DNA of 64,000 nucleotides, taken from assembly GCA_910577015.1 (NCBI GenBank), contig CAJTKU010000002.1, forward strand, positions 325,392 to 389,391, given 5' to 3'. The notes below the pieces were generated by a model, which saw only the letters and a list, made by a program, of their open reading frames with translations, did no database searches and was not told the DNA's origin. Position numbers and translations under genes: made by a program. The stretch is from an uncultured Lachnospiraceae bacterium (GTDB lineage Bacteria > Bacillota > Clostridia > Lachnospirales > Lachnospiraceae). The first letter of the stretch is position 1. Each line of letters begins with the position of its first letter. Shown here piece after piece: positions 26,774 to 35,952 of this stretch.

Positions 26774-27823
26774 GTGACGGAAAAGTATAAAAAGAAAGAT
26801 ATTGTTTATTTAGAAGTCTTGAGAATTGCTGCAATTATCGGCGTTCTTTTTAATCATACCAATAGAAGCGGTTTTTTTCTTTTTGCGGAAACTGCCAACA
26901 AGGCGGATTATGTGGTTTCACTGGTTCTTTCCGTCTTGTGCAAAATGTCGGTCCCCTTATTTTTTATGATATCGGGTTTTTTGCTTTTGGGAAAAAAAGA
27001 AACTTTTTCTGAAGTGATGAAGAAAAGGGTGGTGCGATATGGGCTGGTGATAGTACTGGCTGTTTTGCTTACCTATACCTTAACTGCACTGTACCGGAAA
27101 GAAAGTTTCAGCGTGAGGGAGCTGGTAAAGACTGTTTACCGCGGAGATATCGGTACATACTGGTTTTTGTATGCCTATCTGGGGCTCATGCTTATGCTTC
27201 CGTTTCTCAGGGGAATAGCAGGCATCCTTTCCAAAACAACAATGTATTATCTGGTGCTTTTAAGAATCCTGTGCAAGGGGATTTTGCCGGCTGCCATATT
27301 TGTCCTGCTGGGATATGATATGAGTCCGGCGCTGTATATTCTGCTGTTGGAGGATTCCCTTTTCTATTTTCTGACAGGGTATTACTTTGGAACGGCAGAT
27401 AACCCGTTGAACCCGGGCAAAGTCCGCGCCGCCTGCTGGTGCCTAAGCGGCGTCAGCGTGGCAGTCAGTTGTTTTATGACATATTACGAGTATAGGGTGA
27501 CGGGCAATTATACGGAAAACTTTCTCGATAATTTCCTGCCTGTCGTCTGCATAACCTTATTCTGTACGATGAGACATTGCTTTGGGCGTATTAAGATTCC
27601 TGACAGGATAAAAAAAGTTATCCTGTTTCTCGGGGATAAAACATTTGGCATCTATTTGCTGGAGCCGGTTTTCAGGCTGTACTTCAGTGGATTATGGAAG
27701 CAGCTCACAGACAATTTATCGCCCCTGTCTGCCAGTTTGGTTTGGTGTCTTCTGCTTTTTGGGGTTGGAGTTCTGGTGGTGTGGCTCTTAAAATGTATAC
27801 CTGTTGTGAGGAAGTTGATTTAG
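26774..27823 (+). CDS. Acyltransferase family 3 membrane protein (O-acetylase type)
   Basis: A 349-residue protein with about ten membrane spans that starts at a GTG preceded by GGGGGGAG. YLEVLRIAAIIGVLFNHTNR carries the Arg and His typical of the acyltransferase 3 family (OatA, WecH, OafA), which O-acetylates sugars on the outer face using an acyl donor carried across the membrane. No fused SGNH domain is present. The stop codon interlocks with that of the opposite-strand gene that follows (4-bp overlap at 27820-27823), so there is no room for a terminator between them. The sugar target is unknown. Confidence 0.82.
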   Translation: MTEKYKKKDIVYLEVLRIAAIIGVLFNHTNRSGFFLFAETANKADYVVSLVLSVLCKMSVPLFFMISGFLLLGKKETFSEVMKKRVVRYGLVIVLAVLLTYTLTALYRKESFSVRELVKTVYRGDIGTYWFLYAYLGLMLMLPFLRGIAGILSKTTMYYLVLLRILCKGILPAAIFVLLGYDMSPALYILLLEDSLFYFLTGYYFGTADNPLNPGKVRAACWCLSGVSVAVSCFMTYYEYRVTGNYTENFLDNFLPVVCITLFCTMRHCFGRIKIPDRIKKVILFLGDKTFGIYLLEPVFRLYFSGLWKQLTDNLSPLSASLVWCLLLFGVGVLVVWLLKCIPVVRKLI

Positions 27824-28854
27824 GGTATGTATGTTGTAAACGTGCAGTTTTGGGTCCATGCGTACATTTCTTCCAGAACGGCGAGATAATTTTCTTCTGT
27901 GAGCCTGCCCGTGCCGTCGGCAAAGCAGTCAGTCATATAGTCATTCATCTCGTGCCTGTAATGGGTATAATCGCTGTAATTGTTTAAGTCCGTGATATAA
28001 TCAAAGCGGTTCTGAAAATAGTATATTTCCACATTGGGATAGGCAAGAAGGGTTTCTATTACCTGCTTTTCCGCCGCAAGTTCGGCGGCAAGGCTTCCGT
28101 CCGCGCAGCGGTCATACCAGTAAAGGACGCTGTAGGGCGGGAAAAAAATGACAAACCGTGTATCCGGCATCTTTTCTATATGGGGCAGGATATATGTTTC
28201 CAGATTTGCGGTGACATTTTCCGCAAAAGCATCTGCCGGAAGTTCCTCTGAAAAGACGCTAGGCGCATGGTAAGTTTCGGCGACAACCTCTGCGCCGTAA
28301 TACATATAGCGCCATGAACAGTATGCTTCATTTGGCGGAGTGCCTTCCCGTTCAATCTGGGGGCGCAGTATGTAATCCAGTATCACTTCTTTGTTTAACA
28401 GGTAGGGAAAATCGTCAAGGGGAGTGTCATTGTAGAGATACGCAGGCACTTCATAGGCTGTTATGCCGGGATTGGCTTTATAATTGTAGATATCAATATT
28501 TAATATAACTGTGTGGATTTCATTGGGACTTTTCTCCGCAAGGGTCAAAATGGTATCGATGTCCTTGGGATAAGCGCCGTCGTATGAAAGCTTTGCAGCG
28601 TTTAACCCGAGTTTTTCCGCAAACAGCGCGGTATCAAAGTTGACAGTCATGGACGAGCCGGTAATGATGCTGTCATATGTAAAATGTGCGGCAATGCCGG
28701 GGTTCTGACTGATTTTGTTGTCAATGAGGTAGTACAGGCCGTCTAACGGCTTATGGTATTGGAAAAACGGGTCTGCCATAACGACCGTTGCGGCTGCGGC
28801 AAATAAAGCGAGTGCGGAAAGTATGGCAAAAAGGATACAGTGCTTTTTCGTCAT
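27820..28854 (-). CDS. SGNH-like protein (DltD/AlgJ-type) with signal anchor
   Basis: A 344-residue protein with an N-terminal hydrophobic segment (ILFAILSALALFAAAATVVM), then an outer domain. SIITGSSMTVNF supplies the candidate block I Ser, and NDYSDYTH-type sequence near the C-terminus (YSDYTHYRHEMNDY) supplies Asp and His, as in SGNH hydrolases. Such proteins are partners of MBOAT O-acyltransferases in polymer acylation (DltD with DltB, AlgJ/X with AlgI). Here the MBOAT gene lies directly upstream on the same strand, 24 bp away. AGGAG precedes the ATG. Because the MBOAT gene is cut at its 5' end, expression of this protein is uncertain. Confidence 0.75.
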   Translation of the reverse strand: MTKKHCILFAILSALALFAAAATVVMADPFFQYHKPLDGLYYLIDNKISQNPGIAAHFTYDSIITGSSMTVNFDTALFAEKLGLNAAKLSYDGAYPKDIDTILTLAEKSPNEIHTVILNIDIYNYKANPGITAYEVPAYLYNDTPLDDFPYLLNKEVILDYILRPQIEREGTPPNEAYCSWRYMYYGAEVVAETYHAPSVFSEELPADAFAENVTANLETYILPHIEKMPDTRFVIFFPPYSVLYWYDRCADGSLAAELAAEKQVIETLLAYPNVEIYYFQNRFDYITDLNNYSDYTHYRHEMNDYMTDCFADGTGRLTEENYLAVLEEMYAWTQNCTFTTYIP

Positions 28855-28878
28855 AGGGGACTCCTTTCATAAATGCGA

Positions 28879-30159
28879 CTAAAAATTAAAGTATAAAAAG
28901 GCGCTGATGCCGGAAAAGGACAGTACGCACCATACAAATATCACGGACAGGGCGATGGTGCCCGGTATCCGGGGTCTGTAGTTTTTTTCTGACTCATAGA
29001 GGTTCTTGCAAAAGAAAATGAGGAGGACGGCAGCAAGGATAAAGAGGAACATGCAGTAGCAGGAGTGGAGGGGCAGGGTATCCAGCCTGAAAAATTTCAT
29101 CGGGTAGAAAAACTCCGGGAGCTGAAAAGCTTCCGTTATTTTTTTGTGTACGTTAAGTCCCTGCAGGCCGTTTGCAAAAATACCGGTCAGGTTTTTCAGC
29201 ATGTATAGCGCCTGATTTACCGTGTCTGCCCTGAAAAATGTCCAGGCCAGGGTGACAAAGAGAAAGGTAAACAAAACCGAAATCCCGTGGAGAAAATGTC
29301 CGCCATGGATTTGCAGCCTTATTTTTACATCGTGCCAGACATGGGTAAGCACGCTTAAGACGCCGTGTAAAAATCCCCATATAAGAAAAGTCCATCCGGC
29401 ACCGTGCCAGATGCCGCTGCACAAAAAGACAATCATGATATTGAAGTAAGTGCGCAGCTTCCCTTTTCGGTTTCCGCCCAACGGAATATAGAGGTAGCGG
29501 GTAAAAAAACGGGTCAGGGTGATATGCCATTTGTCCCAGAACTCCGTGATATTCGCAGCCTGATAGGGGGAAAGGAAGTTGACGGCAATCTTGATACGGA
29601 ACATAAGGCCAAGGCCGCGCGCCATGTCGCAGTAGCCGCTAAAGTCCAGATATATCTGGAAAGAATAGAATATGATAACAAGAAAGGTATTCAGACCATC
29701 CAGCGACATATAATTCTGGAAGCCCCATCCGGCGGCAATGCCGAAGGTATCGGCAAGCAGAACCTTTTTACCCAGCCCCAACACAAACAGGCGAAGCCCC
29801 ATGTAAAAATCTTCATAATCAAAATGTTTGCGGGTAATATCCTGAAACTGGGGCAGCATTTCCTCATGGCTGACAATGGGACCGGCAATCAACTGCGGAA
29901 AAAAGGTAACAAAGAGCGCGTAGTCCGTAACAGTCTGCCGGGAAACGGCGCCATGAGCCGTATCTGCCAGAAAAGCAATCTGCTGAAAGGTAAAAAAGCT
30001 AATGCCGAGAGGAAGAAGGACGCCCGGAAGGGTAAAGCCCGTGTGAAAAAGCTTATTAATATTTTCCAGAAGAAAATCAAAGTATTTGAAGTAAAAAAGA
30101 ACGCAAAGGTTTCCCAGTACGCCGCCTGTAAGAACAGCCTTTTTATGAGGTGTTTTCAA
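28879..30159 (-). pseudogene. MBOAT O-acyltransferase, 5'-truncated
   Basis: An AlgI/DltB-type membrane O-acyltransferase. The core is intact: LPLGISFFTFQQIAFLAD, FFPQLIAGPIV, and the catalytic-His region LCSGIWHGAGWTFLIWG. The family normally starts about 70-80 residues earlier with two further membrane helices. Here homology stops at about KTPHKK, next to 30157, and the only available start is a TTG without a ribosome site. Upstream on this strand is antisense to a truncated HTH gene, so a rearrangement removed the 5' end. It may be translated from a weak start, but I regard it as a broken gene. Confidence 0.75.
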
Positions 30160-30162
30160 TAG

Positions 30163-30327
30163 GAAAAGATGGCAGAGGTGTTGGGGACCTCTCAGACCAT
30201 GTATTCCAGATATGAAAGAGGCGCAAACGAAATGCCAATCAGGATATTGGAGGCATTGTGCGACTATTACGGGGTATCCACGGATTATATGCTGGGACGA
30301 ACGGAAGTAAAGGGACGGACGCCTTGA
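30163..30327 (+). pseudogene. Remnant of an XRE-family helix-turn-helix regulator
   Basis: A 3' fragment. From about 30163 the frame reads EKMAEVLGTSQTMYSRYERG, then EMPIRILEALCDYYGVSTD and YMLGRTE before TGA, which is the second half of a Cro/C1-type HTH domain. An in-frame TAG lies immediately upstream, and the first about 15 residues of the domain are missing. An ATG at 30169 could start a 52-residue peptide, but without a complete DNA-binding fold. The break coincides with the truncated end of the opposite-strand MBOAT gene. Confidence 0.72.
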
Positions 30328-30377
30328 CTGTCAAAACCGGGAATCATTTATTTTATCTTAAAAATTCGTGTCTAAGG

Positions 30378-30406
30378 ATGACTTTTTCCAAAGATAATGA
30401 TATAAT
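30378..30406 (+). promoter_or_regulatory. Sigma-70-type promoter for the 30495 operon
   Basis: ATGACT (30378-30383), a 17-bp spacer and a perfect TATAAT (30401-30406), about 89 bp before the start codon at 30495. The 30328-30494 gap holds nothing else that I recognise. Confidence 0.6.
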
Positions 30407-30494
30407 TCTGTAAATTGAGCATAGTTAGTAGTAAATAAATGTTAGTTTGGCAGTTTCAGGCTGCGAAAAACAGGAAAGGTTTGGAAACAGAATT

Positions 30495-31490
30495 ATGTTA
30501 AATGACAAAGCTATTTTGATTACCGGTGGCACGGGGACATTCGGCAAGGCGTTTACCAGATATGTATTGGAACATTATCAACCCAGGAAAATAATAATTT
30601 ATTCCCGTGATGAGTTTAAACAGTTCATTATGCAGAATGAATTTAAACAATATGCGGACAAGCTCAGGTTTTTTATCGGCGATGTCAGGGACAAAGACAG
30701 GTTAAAGAGGGCGCTTGAGGGTGTGGATTTTGTCATTCATGCTGCGGCTTTAAAACAGGTGCCGGCCTGTGAGTACAATCCGGCAGAGGCGATTAAGACG
30801 AATATAAACGGCGCTCAGAATGTGATTGACGCCTGTCTGGACACGGGAGTCAAAAAGGTGGTGGCGCTGTCTACGGACAAGGCGGTGAATCCGGTGAACC
30901 TGTACGGCGGCACTAAACTGGTTTCCGACAAACTTTTTATTGCTGCCAATGCCTATGCAGGGAAAAAGGATATCAGTTTTTCCATTGTGCGTTATGGCAA
31001 TGTGGCGGGCAGCCGCGGTTCCGTGATTCCGTTTTTTGCGTCCATCCTGCAAAACGGGGGTACGGAACTGCCCATTACGGATTACCGCATGACCAGATTC
31101 TGGATAAGCCTGCGTCAGGGTGTGGAACTGGTCATCAAGGCGCTGGAAGAAGCTAAGGGGGGCGAAACCTTTATTTCTAAAATTCCTTCCTTTAAAATAA
31201 CGGATTTGGCAGAGGCAATGGCTCCGGGGATGAAGACAAAAGAAGTCGGCATCAGGGAAGGGGAAAAACTGCATGAAATTATGGTGACGGTGGAGGATTC
31301 CCCCAATACCTACGAATATGATAAACATTTCATTATTTATCCCCAGATGGTGTGGAGCGAGAACAAAAGGGCAGTGCCTTCCGGCAAAAAGGTGCCGGAA
31401 GGGTTTTCCTACAGTTCCGGCAACAATGCAGAGTGGCTGTCCGTAGAACAGATAAGGGAACTGATTTCACAGATGGAAGAAGATAACTGA
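30495..31490 (+). CDS. UDP-GlcNAc 4,6-dehydratase (inverting), PseB/FlaA1/CapE-like
   Basis: About 331 residues. The ATG at 30495 places ILITGGTGTFGKAFTRYVL at the N-terminus, the expected Rossmann motif. IYSRDEFKQ, HAAALKQVPACEYNP, ALSTDKAVNPVNLYGGTK (with the YxxxK Lys) and VRYGNVAGSRGSVIP are hallmarks of PseB/CapE short dehydratases. The family makes the 4-keto-6-deoxy-L-arabino-hexose derivative of UDP-GlcNAc, the first step towards pseudaminic acid, L-FucNAc or related sugars. No PseC, PseG or PseI partner is nearby, so its product must be used by another pathway. A WecE-type aminotransferase gene is 4.5 kb downstream in the same operon. Confidence 0.87.
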   Translation: MLNDKAILITGGTGTFGKAFTRYVLEHYQPRKIIIYSRDEFKQFIMQNEFKQYADKLRFFIGDVRDKDRLKRALEGVDFVIHAAALKQVPACEYNPAEAIKTNINGAQNVIDACLDTGVKKVVALSTDKAVNPVNLYGGTKLVSDKLFIAANAYAGKKDISFSIVRYGNVAGSRGSVIPFFASILQNGGTELPITDYRMTRFWISLRQGVELVIKALEEAKGGETFISKIPSFKITDLAEAMAPGMKTKEVGIREGEKLHEIMVTVEDSPNTYEYDKHFIIYPQMVWSENKRAVPSGKKVPEGFSYSSGNNAEWLSVEQIRELISQMEEDN

Positions 31491-32422
31491 TGGATAAAAT
31501 TGCAGTTTTGATACCGTGTTACAATGAAGAACAAACGATTGCCAAAGTAATTAAGGATGCCATGGAAGCGCTTCCCGATGCGGTTGTCTATGTCTATGAC
31601 AACAATTCCACGGACCGTTCCGTACAGCTTGCCAAAGAAGCCGGAGCAGTAGTCCGTCATGAATATAAGCAGGGGAAAGGCAATGTGGTAAGGCGGATGT
31701 TTCGGGAGATAGATGCGGAATGTTACCTGATGATTGACGGTGACGACACGTATCCTCTTGACTGCGCGCCGCTCATGACAGAGAAGGTTTTGCAGTTTCA
31801 TGCGGACATGGTGGTAGGGGACAGGCTTTCTTCTACTTATTTTACAGAGAATAAGCGTTTGTTTCACAATTTTGGCAACAGCCTGGTAAGAGGAACGATA
31901 AACAGACTTTTTTCTTCTGATATCAAGGATATTATGACGGGGTACCGTGCCTTCAGTTATGAATTTGTTAAGACTTTTCCTGTATTTTCCACCGGTTTTC
32001 AGATTGAAACGGAGATGACCATCCATGCGGTCAATTATCGGATGCAGGTGGATAATGTGATAGTGGATTACCGGGACAGGCAGGAAGGCAGCGTGTCCAA
32101 ACTGCACACGTATTCCGATGGCTGTAAAGTGCTTTTGAAAATTATTCAGTTGTTTAAGACATATAAACCTTTTTCTTTTTTTGGACTTATCAGTCTGGTT
32201 TTAATGCTGGTAAGCGTGTTGCTGGTTGTGCCCGTCCTTGCGGAATATTTCCGCACGGGCCTTGTACCCAGGTTTCCTACGCTGATTGTCAGTGGTTTTT
32301 TAGGTCTTTCGGCGCTGCAATCGTTGTTTTCCGGTTTGATTCTGGCAGAATTGACATGGAAAGACAGGAAGGATTTTGAGTACAGGCTGAATCGGGTGGC
32401 GCAGGAAAAAAAGAGGGGATGA
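31490..32422 (+). CDS. GT2 glycosyltransferase with C-terminal membrane anchors
   Basis: A 310-residue protein. The GT-A domain has IAVLIPCYNEEQTIA, VYDNNSTDRSV and the metal motif MIDGDDTYP, then two membrane segments at about residues 225-290 (FGLISLVLMLVSVLLVVPVLA and TLIVSGFLGLSALQSLFSG). This is the polyprenyl-phosphate-sugar synthase layout. The ATG overlaps the preceding stop by one base. It could load the sugar made by the dehydratase pathway onto undecaprenyl phosphate. Donor identity is not visible. Confidence 0.82.
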   Translation: MDKIAVLIPCYNEEQTIAKVIKDAMEALPDAVVYVYDNNSTDRSVQLAKEAGAVVRHEYKQGKGNVVRRMFREIDAECYLMIDGDDTYPLDCAPLMTEKVLQFHADMVVGDRLSSTYFTENKRLFHNFGNSLVRGTINRLFSSDIKDIMTGYRAFSYEFVKTFPVFSTGFQIETEMTIHAVNYRMQVDNVIVDYRDRQEGSVSKLHTYSDGCKVLLKIIQLFKTYKPFSFFGLISLVLMLVSVLLVVPVLAEYFRTGLVPRFPTLIVSGFLGLSALQSLFSGLILAELTWKDRKDFEYRLNRVAQEKKRG

Positions 32423-32440
32423 CAGAAAGGAAACATAAGG

Positions 32441-32986
32441 GTGGAAAGGTACAGTTGTTTGGAGGGAGAAGATATATACCTTCGCCCCATTGCCATAGAA
32501 GACACGGACAATATTATTAAATGGCGTAACAGCGACGCGGTGCGGACCAATTTTATCTATCAGGAGCCTTTTACGAGGCAGTCCCATCTGCATTGGCTGG
32601 AAACCATGGTAGAGGCCGGAAAAGTGGTACAGATGATAATCTGCCTGAAAGAAGGGGACAGACCGGTGGGCTCTGTTTATATCAGGGATATTGACAGCTG
32701 TCATCATAAAGGGGAGTATGGCATTTTTATCGGAGAGGCAGATGCCAGGGGAAAGGGTATCGGCACAAGGGCGGCAGGACTTATGATAGCGTATGCATTT
32801 GAAAAGCTGCACCTTCACCGGCTGTTTCTCAGGGTGTTTGCAGATAACCTGCGGGCAATAGCCAGTTACGGAAAAGCAGGTTTTGAAAAAGAGGCTTATC
32901 TTCGGGATGATGTGTGCATTAACGGCATGTACAGGGATGTTGTGCTGATGGCGGTTTTAAACCCGAAGCAGCCGGGAAAGGCATAA
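32441..32986 (+). CDS. GNAT-family N-acetyltransferase
   Basis: A 181-residue GNAT protein with a GTG start. The N-terminus reads IYLRPIAIEDTDNIIKWRNSD. The acetyl-CoA loop is ADARGKGIGTRAAGLMIAYA, and the C-terminal LHRLFLRVFADNLRAIASYGKAGF is typical of RimJ/RimL-like and WecD/PseH-like enzymes. In an operon that also encodes a PseB-like dehydratase and a WecE-like aminotransferase, it is likely to N-acetylate the 4-amino sugar nucleotide. It could instead be a protein acetyltransferase, but the operon context argues against that. Confidence 0.8.
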   Translation: MERYSCLEGEDIYLRPIAIEDTDNIIKWRNSDAVRTNFIYQEPFTRQSHLHWLETMVEAGKVVQMIICLKEGDRPVGSVYIRDIDSCHHKGEYGIFIGEADARGKGIGTRAAGLMIAYAFEKLHLHRLFLRVFADNLRAIASYGKAGFEKEAYLRDDVCINGMYRDVVLMAVLNPKQPGKA

Positions 32987-32990
32987 GCAG

Positions 32991-34169
32991 GTGGAGCATA
33001 AAAAGAATGCGGCAACAGAACTTCATAAGAATGCGGGCGGCAGGATGGCGAATCTGGAATTATTACGGATTGTGTCCATGCTGCTTGTTGTGGTACTTCA
33101 CTTTCTGGGAAAGGGCGGCTGGCTGATGTCCCTTACGGATGCGGCGATGCCCCGGAGGGGTTATCTGGCATGGGGGGTGGAATCGCTGGCAATTGTGGCG
33201 GTAAATGTTTACATGCTTCTCAGCGGTTATTTCCTGGTGGAAAGCTCTTTTCATATAAAGCGCCTGCTGCAGTTGTTTTTGCAGGTATTGTTTTACAGTG
33301 TCGCGATTGGTTTTGCAGCGGCTTCTTTCGGTTACCTTCCCGAAGAAGGTTTTTCCTTATATTATCTGGCACAGTTGTTTCTCCCGATTTCCACGAACCA
33401 TTACTGGTTTATGACGGCTTACTTTTTTATGTATTTGTTTTCCCCCCTGCTTTCGCGGGGTGTGAAGTGTCTGACAAAAAAACAATTTCAGACGGTACTT
33501 TTTTTCCTTCTTTTTGTATTTTGCATCTTAAAATCCATTGTGCCCCTAAAACTTGCCTCGGATATGCGGGGATATGACTGCATATGGTATTTGTGCGTGT
33601 TCCTGGTGGCAGCTTATATCAGGCTGTACGGCATTCCCTTTTTTAAAAGCGCCGGACGTTCCCTGCTTGTTTATCTGACGGCTGCGGCCGGTATTTTCGG
33701 GCTTTCCTTTTTGCTCCGTTTTTTGTACCTGAAAACAGGAAAACTGGGTGATATGCTAAGCGTTGCTTACGAATACAACCACATTCTGGTATTGCTTGCT
33801 TCGGTTGCGTTTTTTTATTTGTTTTATCATGTAAAAATTAGGGACGGGGTATTTGGCAGGATGATTGTAAAGACTGCCCCCTATACGCTGGGCGTCTATC
33901 TTTGGCACGAACATATTGCAATCAGGTACGAGTGGCCGGGATGGCTTTACTCTTTGGCGGGGAAGCCTGACAGCGGACTGCTTCTTTTGCTGTACATTAT
34001 ATTTGCCGCTGTGCTGGTATTCTTTGTCGGTATATTGCTCGATATTCTGAGGAAACTGTTGTTTACAGGGGTGAACAGGCTGCTTTCCTGCATGGGATGT
34101 TACCGGAAATTATCCGGATGGCTGGAAGGGCTGTCCATTGGACAAAAAAGGGCTGGAATGCATGAATAA
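32991..34169 (+). CDS. Acyltransferase family 3 membrane protein
   Basis: A 392-residue polytopic protein that starts at a GTG 5 bp after the GNAT gene. NLELLRIVSMLLVVVLHFLGKGGW holds the family Arg and His, and TNHYWFMTAYFFMYLFSPLL is the conserved middle region. It has about ten membrane spans and no SGNH domain. Such enzymes O-acetylate surface sugars. It is distinct from the acyltransferase encoded at 26774, so the locus specifies at least two acylations. It overlaps the next gene by 8 bp. Confidence 0.82.
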   Translation: MEHKKNAATELHKNAGGRMANLELLRIVSMLLVVVLHFLGKGGWLMSLTDAAMPRRGYLAWGVESLAIVAVNVYMLLSGYFLVESSFHIKRLLQLFLQVLFYSVAIGFAAASFGYLPEEGFSLYYLAQLFLPISTNHYWFMTAYFFMYLFSPLLSRGVKCLTKKQFQTVLFFLLFVFCILKSIVPLKLASDMRGYDCIWYLCVFLVAAYIRLYGIPFFKSAGRSLLVYLTAAAGIFGLSFLLRFLYLKTGKLGDMLSVAYEYNHILVLLASVAFFYLFYHVKIRDGVFGRMIVKTAPYTLGVYLWHEHIAIRYEWPGWLYSLAGKPDSGLLLLLYIIFAAVLVFFVGILLDILRKLLFTGVNRLLSCMGCYRKLSGWLEGLSIGQKRAGMHE

Positions 34170-35952
34170 TTCGACTTTTTCCCGGCTTGGCCGGATATGC
34201 TGTAAATATATATTTCCGTTAGTTCTGTTACTCTATCCGCTCCGGCATGTTTACTGGGGATTGGATTTTTGGGATACGGGCTATAATTATGCCAATTTCA
34301 GGTATATGGGACTGGAACATATGGATTCCATGTGGCTTTTTGCCACTTATCTTTCCAATCTTACAGGTCATTTTCTGACCTTGCTTCCCGGCGGACACAC
34401 CTTGCTTTTTATGAACCTGTATACGGGGCTTTTTGTCAGTCTTCTTGCGCTGGTTTCCTATTACTTTCTGACAAAAAGAATGAGGCTGCCGGCATGGGCA
34501 GTCTTTGTGGGGGAACTGGCGGCTGTCAGCCTGTGCTGGTGTCCTACTGCGCTTTTGTACAATTACCTGACTTATGTATTGTTTCTGGCGGGGGTTTTGC
34601 TATTATATGAAGGGCTTTCACAGGAAAAAAACACTTTTCTTGCGCTGGCAGGCGTGATGCTCGGTTCAAATGTGTTTGTCCGCTTTTCCAACCTGCCTGA
34701 GGCAGGCCTTATCGTGGCGGTTTGGGTTTACGGTTTTATTGCCTGTAAAAAGATAAAAAAAGTGTTGCAGGAAACGGGATTCTGTATACTCGGGTATGTG
34801 GGCGCCGTTTCGGCATGGCTTGGCCTGATATCCTTGCGCTACGGATTTTCCTGCTATGTAAACGGCATAAAGAGGTTGTTTGCTATGACGGAAATAGCTA
34901 CGGATTATAAGGCTGCTTCCATGCTTTATAAAATGTTTTCCGGATATGTGGACCATTTTTACTGGGTGAGCAGGATTTTAGTGTTTGCGCTGCCGGGAAT
35001 CTTAGCCTGCTTTGTTTTCCCGAAAGGATGGAAGTGGATAAAAGGCGTTGTGTGTGCCGCTTCAGCGGCTGCCTGCGCTGTGTGGCTGTATGGAAGCAGG
35101 GACGCGGCAGGCAACAGGAATTTCTGTGATTTGCGGTTTGACGAATACAGTTCGATGCTCAAGCCCGGCATTTTATTTCTGATATTGACTTTGGCGGTAT
35201 GCCTTGTGCGGATTTTTTCAAAAAAGCCGGATAAAAAGGAAAAGCTGTTTGCGGGACTTGTGTTTCTGTCGGTGTTTATTACCTCCATCGGAAGCAATAA
35301 CGGGCTGCTGCCCAGCTTAAACAACCTTTTTCTGGCCGCTCCGTATGTTTTATGGAATATATACGGGTTTTGCACAAAATGTAAGGAATCCAGGTTTCCC
35401 CTGCTTCCTTTAAAAGCGCTGGCAATCATGTTTGTTTCCATATTTTTGTTTCAGGGACTGGGATTTGGAGTCGGATTTGCTTTTGCCGAGGCAACCGGCA
35501 TAAAAAAGATAGATACAAAAGTAGAAAATAATGATATACTGAAAGGGATTTACATGAGCGGGGAGAAGGCGGCATGGATGGAGGGACTCAGCGCTTATGT
35601 TTCCCGCAACGGGCTGGAAGGGAGAGAAGTGATTCTGTATGGCAATATTCCATCCGTCAGTTTTTATCTGGGGATGCCTTCCGCATTTAACCCGTGGAGT
35701 GATTTAACTTCTTTTGGCGCCGCTTCCATGGAAGCAGCCATGAAAGAAATAGAAGCCGAGCTGTCGGAAAAGGGAGAGGAATATCCTGTTGTGATACTTA
35801 ACAGGGATTATGTTTTGGATTTGAAGGAATTTTGGCGCTCGGAAGATGTAAAGCTGGATATGATTTTACAGTTCATGGAAGACTATGGATACAGGGCGAC
35901 ATATGTAAACGACAAATTTGTTTTGTACGAGAATGGAGGAAAGCATGATTAA
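34162..35952 (+). CDS. Polytopic membrane protein, GT-C-like, about 596 residues
   Basis: The ATG at 34162 overlaps the previous gene and is preferred to an upstream TTG. About eleven membrane spans are followed by a soluble tail from about residue 475. The first outer loop contains YWGLDFWDTGYNYANFRYMG, an acid-rich loop next to the first helix as in GT-C glycosyltransferases, and NLTGHFLTLLPGG follows. I do not recognise a named family. In an operon of sugar modification and lipid-carrier loading genes, a membrane transferase using polyprenyl-phosphate sugars is a reasonable guess. It overlaps wecE by 8 bp. Confidence 0.7.
   Translation: MNNSTFSRLGRICCKYIFPLVLLLYPLRHVYWGLDFWDTGYNYANFRYMGLEHMDSMWLFATYLSNLTGHFLTLLPGGHTLLFMNLYTGLFVSLLALVSYYFLTKRMRLPAWAVFVGELAAVSLCWCPTALLYNYLTYVLFLAGVLLLYEGLSQEKNTFLALAGVMLGSNVFVRFSNLPEAGLIVAVWVYGFIACKKIKKVLQETGFCILGYVGAVSAWLGLISLRYGFSCYVNGIKRLFAMTEIATDYKAASMLYKMFSGYVDHFYWVSRILVFALPGILACFVFPKGWKWIKGVVCAASAAACAVWLYGSRDAAGNRNFCDLRFDEYSSMLKPGILFLILTLAVCLVRIFSKKPDKKEKLFAGLVFLSVFITSIGSNNGLLPSLNNLFLAAPYVLWNIYGFCTKCKESRFPLLPLKALAIMFVSIFLFQGLGFGVGFAFAEATGIKKIDTKVENNDILKGIYMSGEKAAWMEGLSAYVSRNGLEGREVILYGNIPSVSFYLGMPSAFNPWSDLTSFGAASMEAAMKEIEAELSEKGEEYPVVILNRDYVLDLKEFWRSEDVKLDMILQFMEDYGYRATYVNDKFVLYENGGKHD

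Noticed and set aside
29404..30162. 252-residue open frame on the + strand across the MBOAT gene
   Set aside because: It is antisense to clear MBOAT motifs, has no recognisable domain and is lysine-rich as expected of a complement frame.
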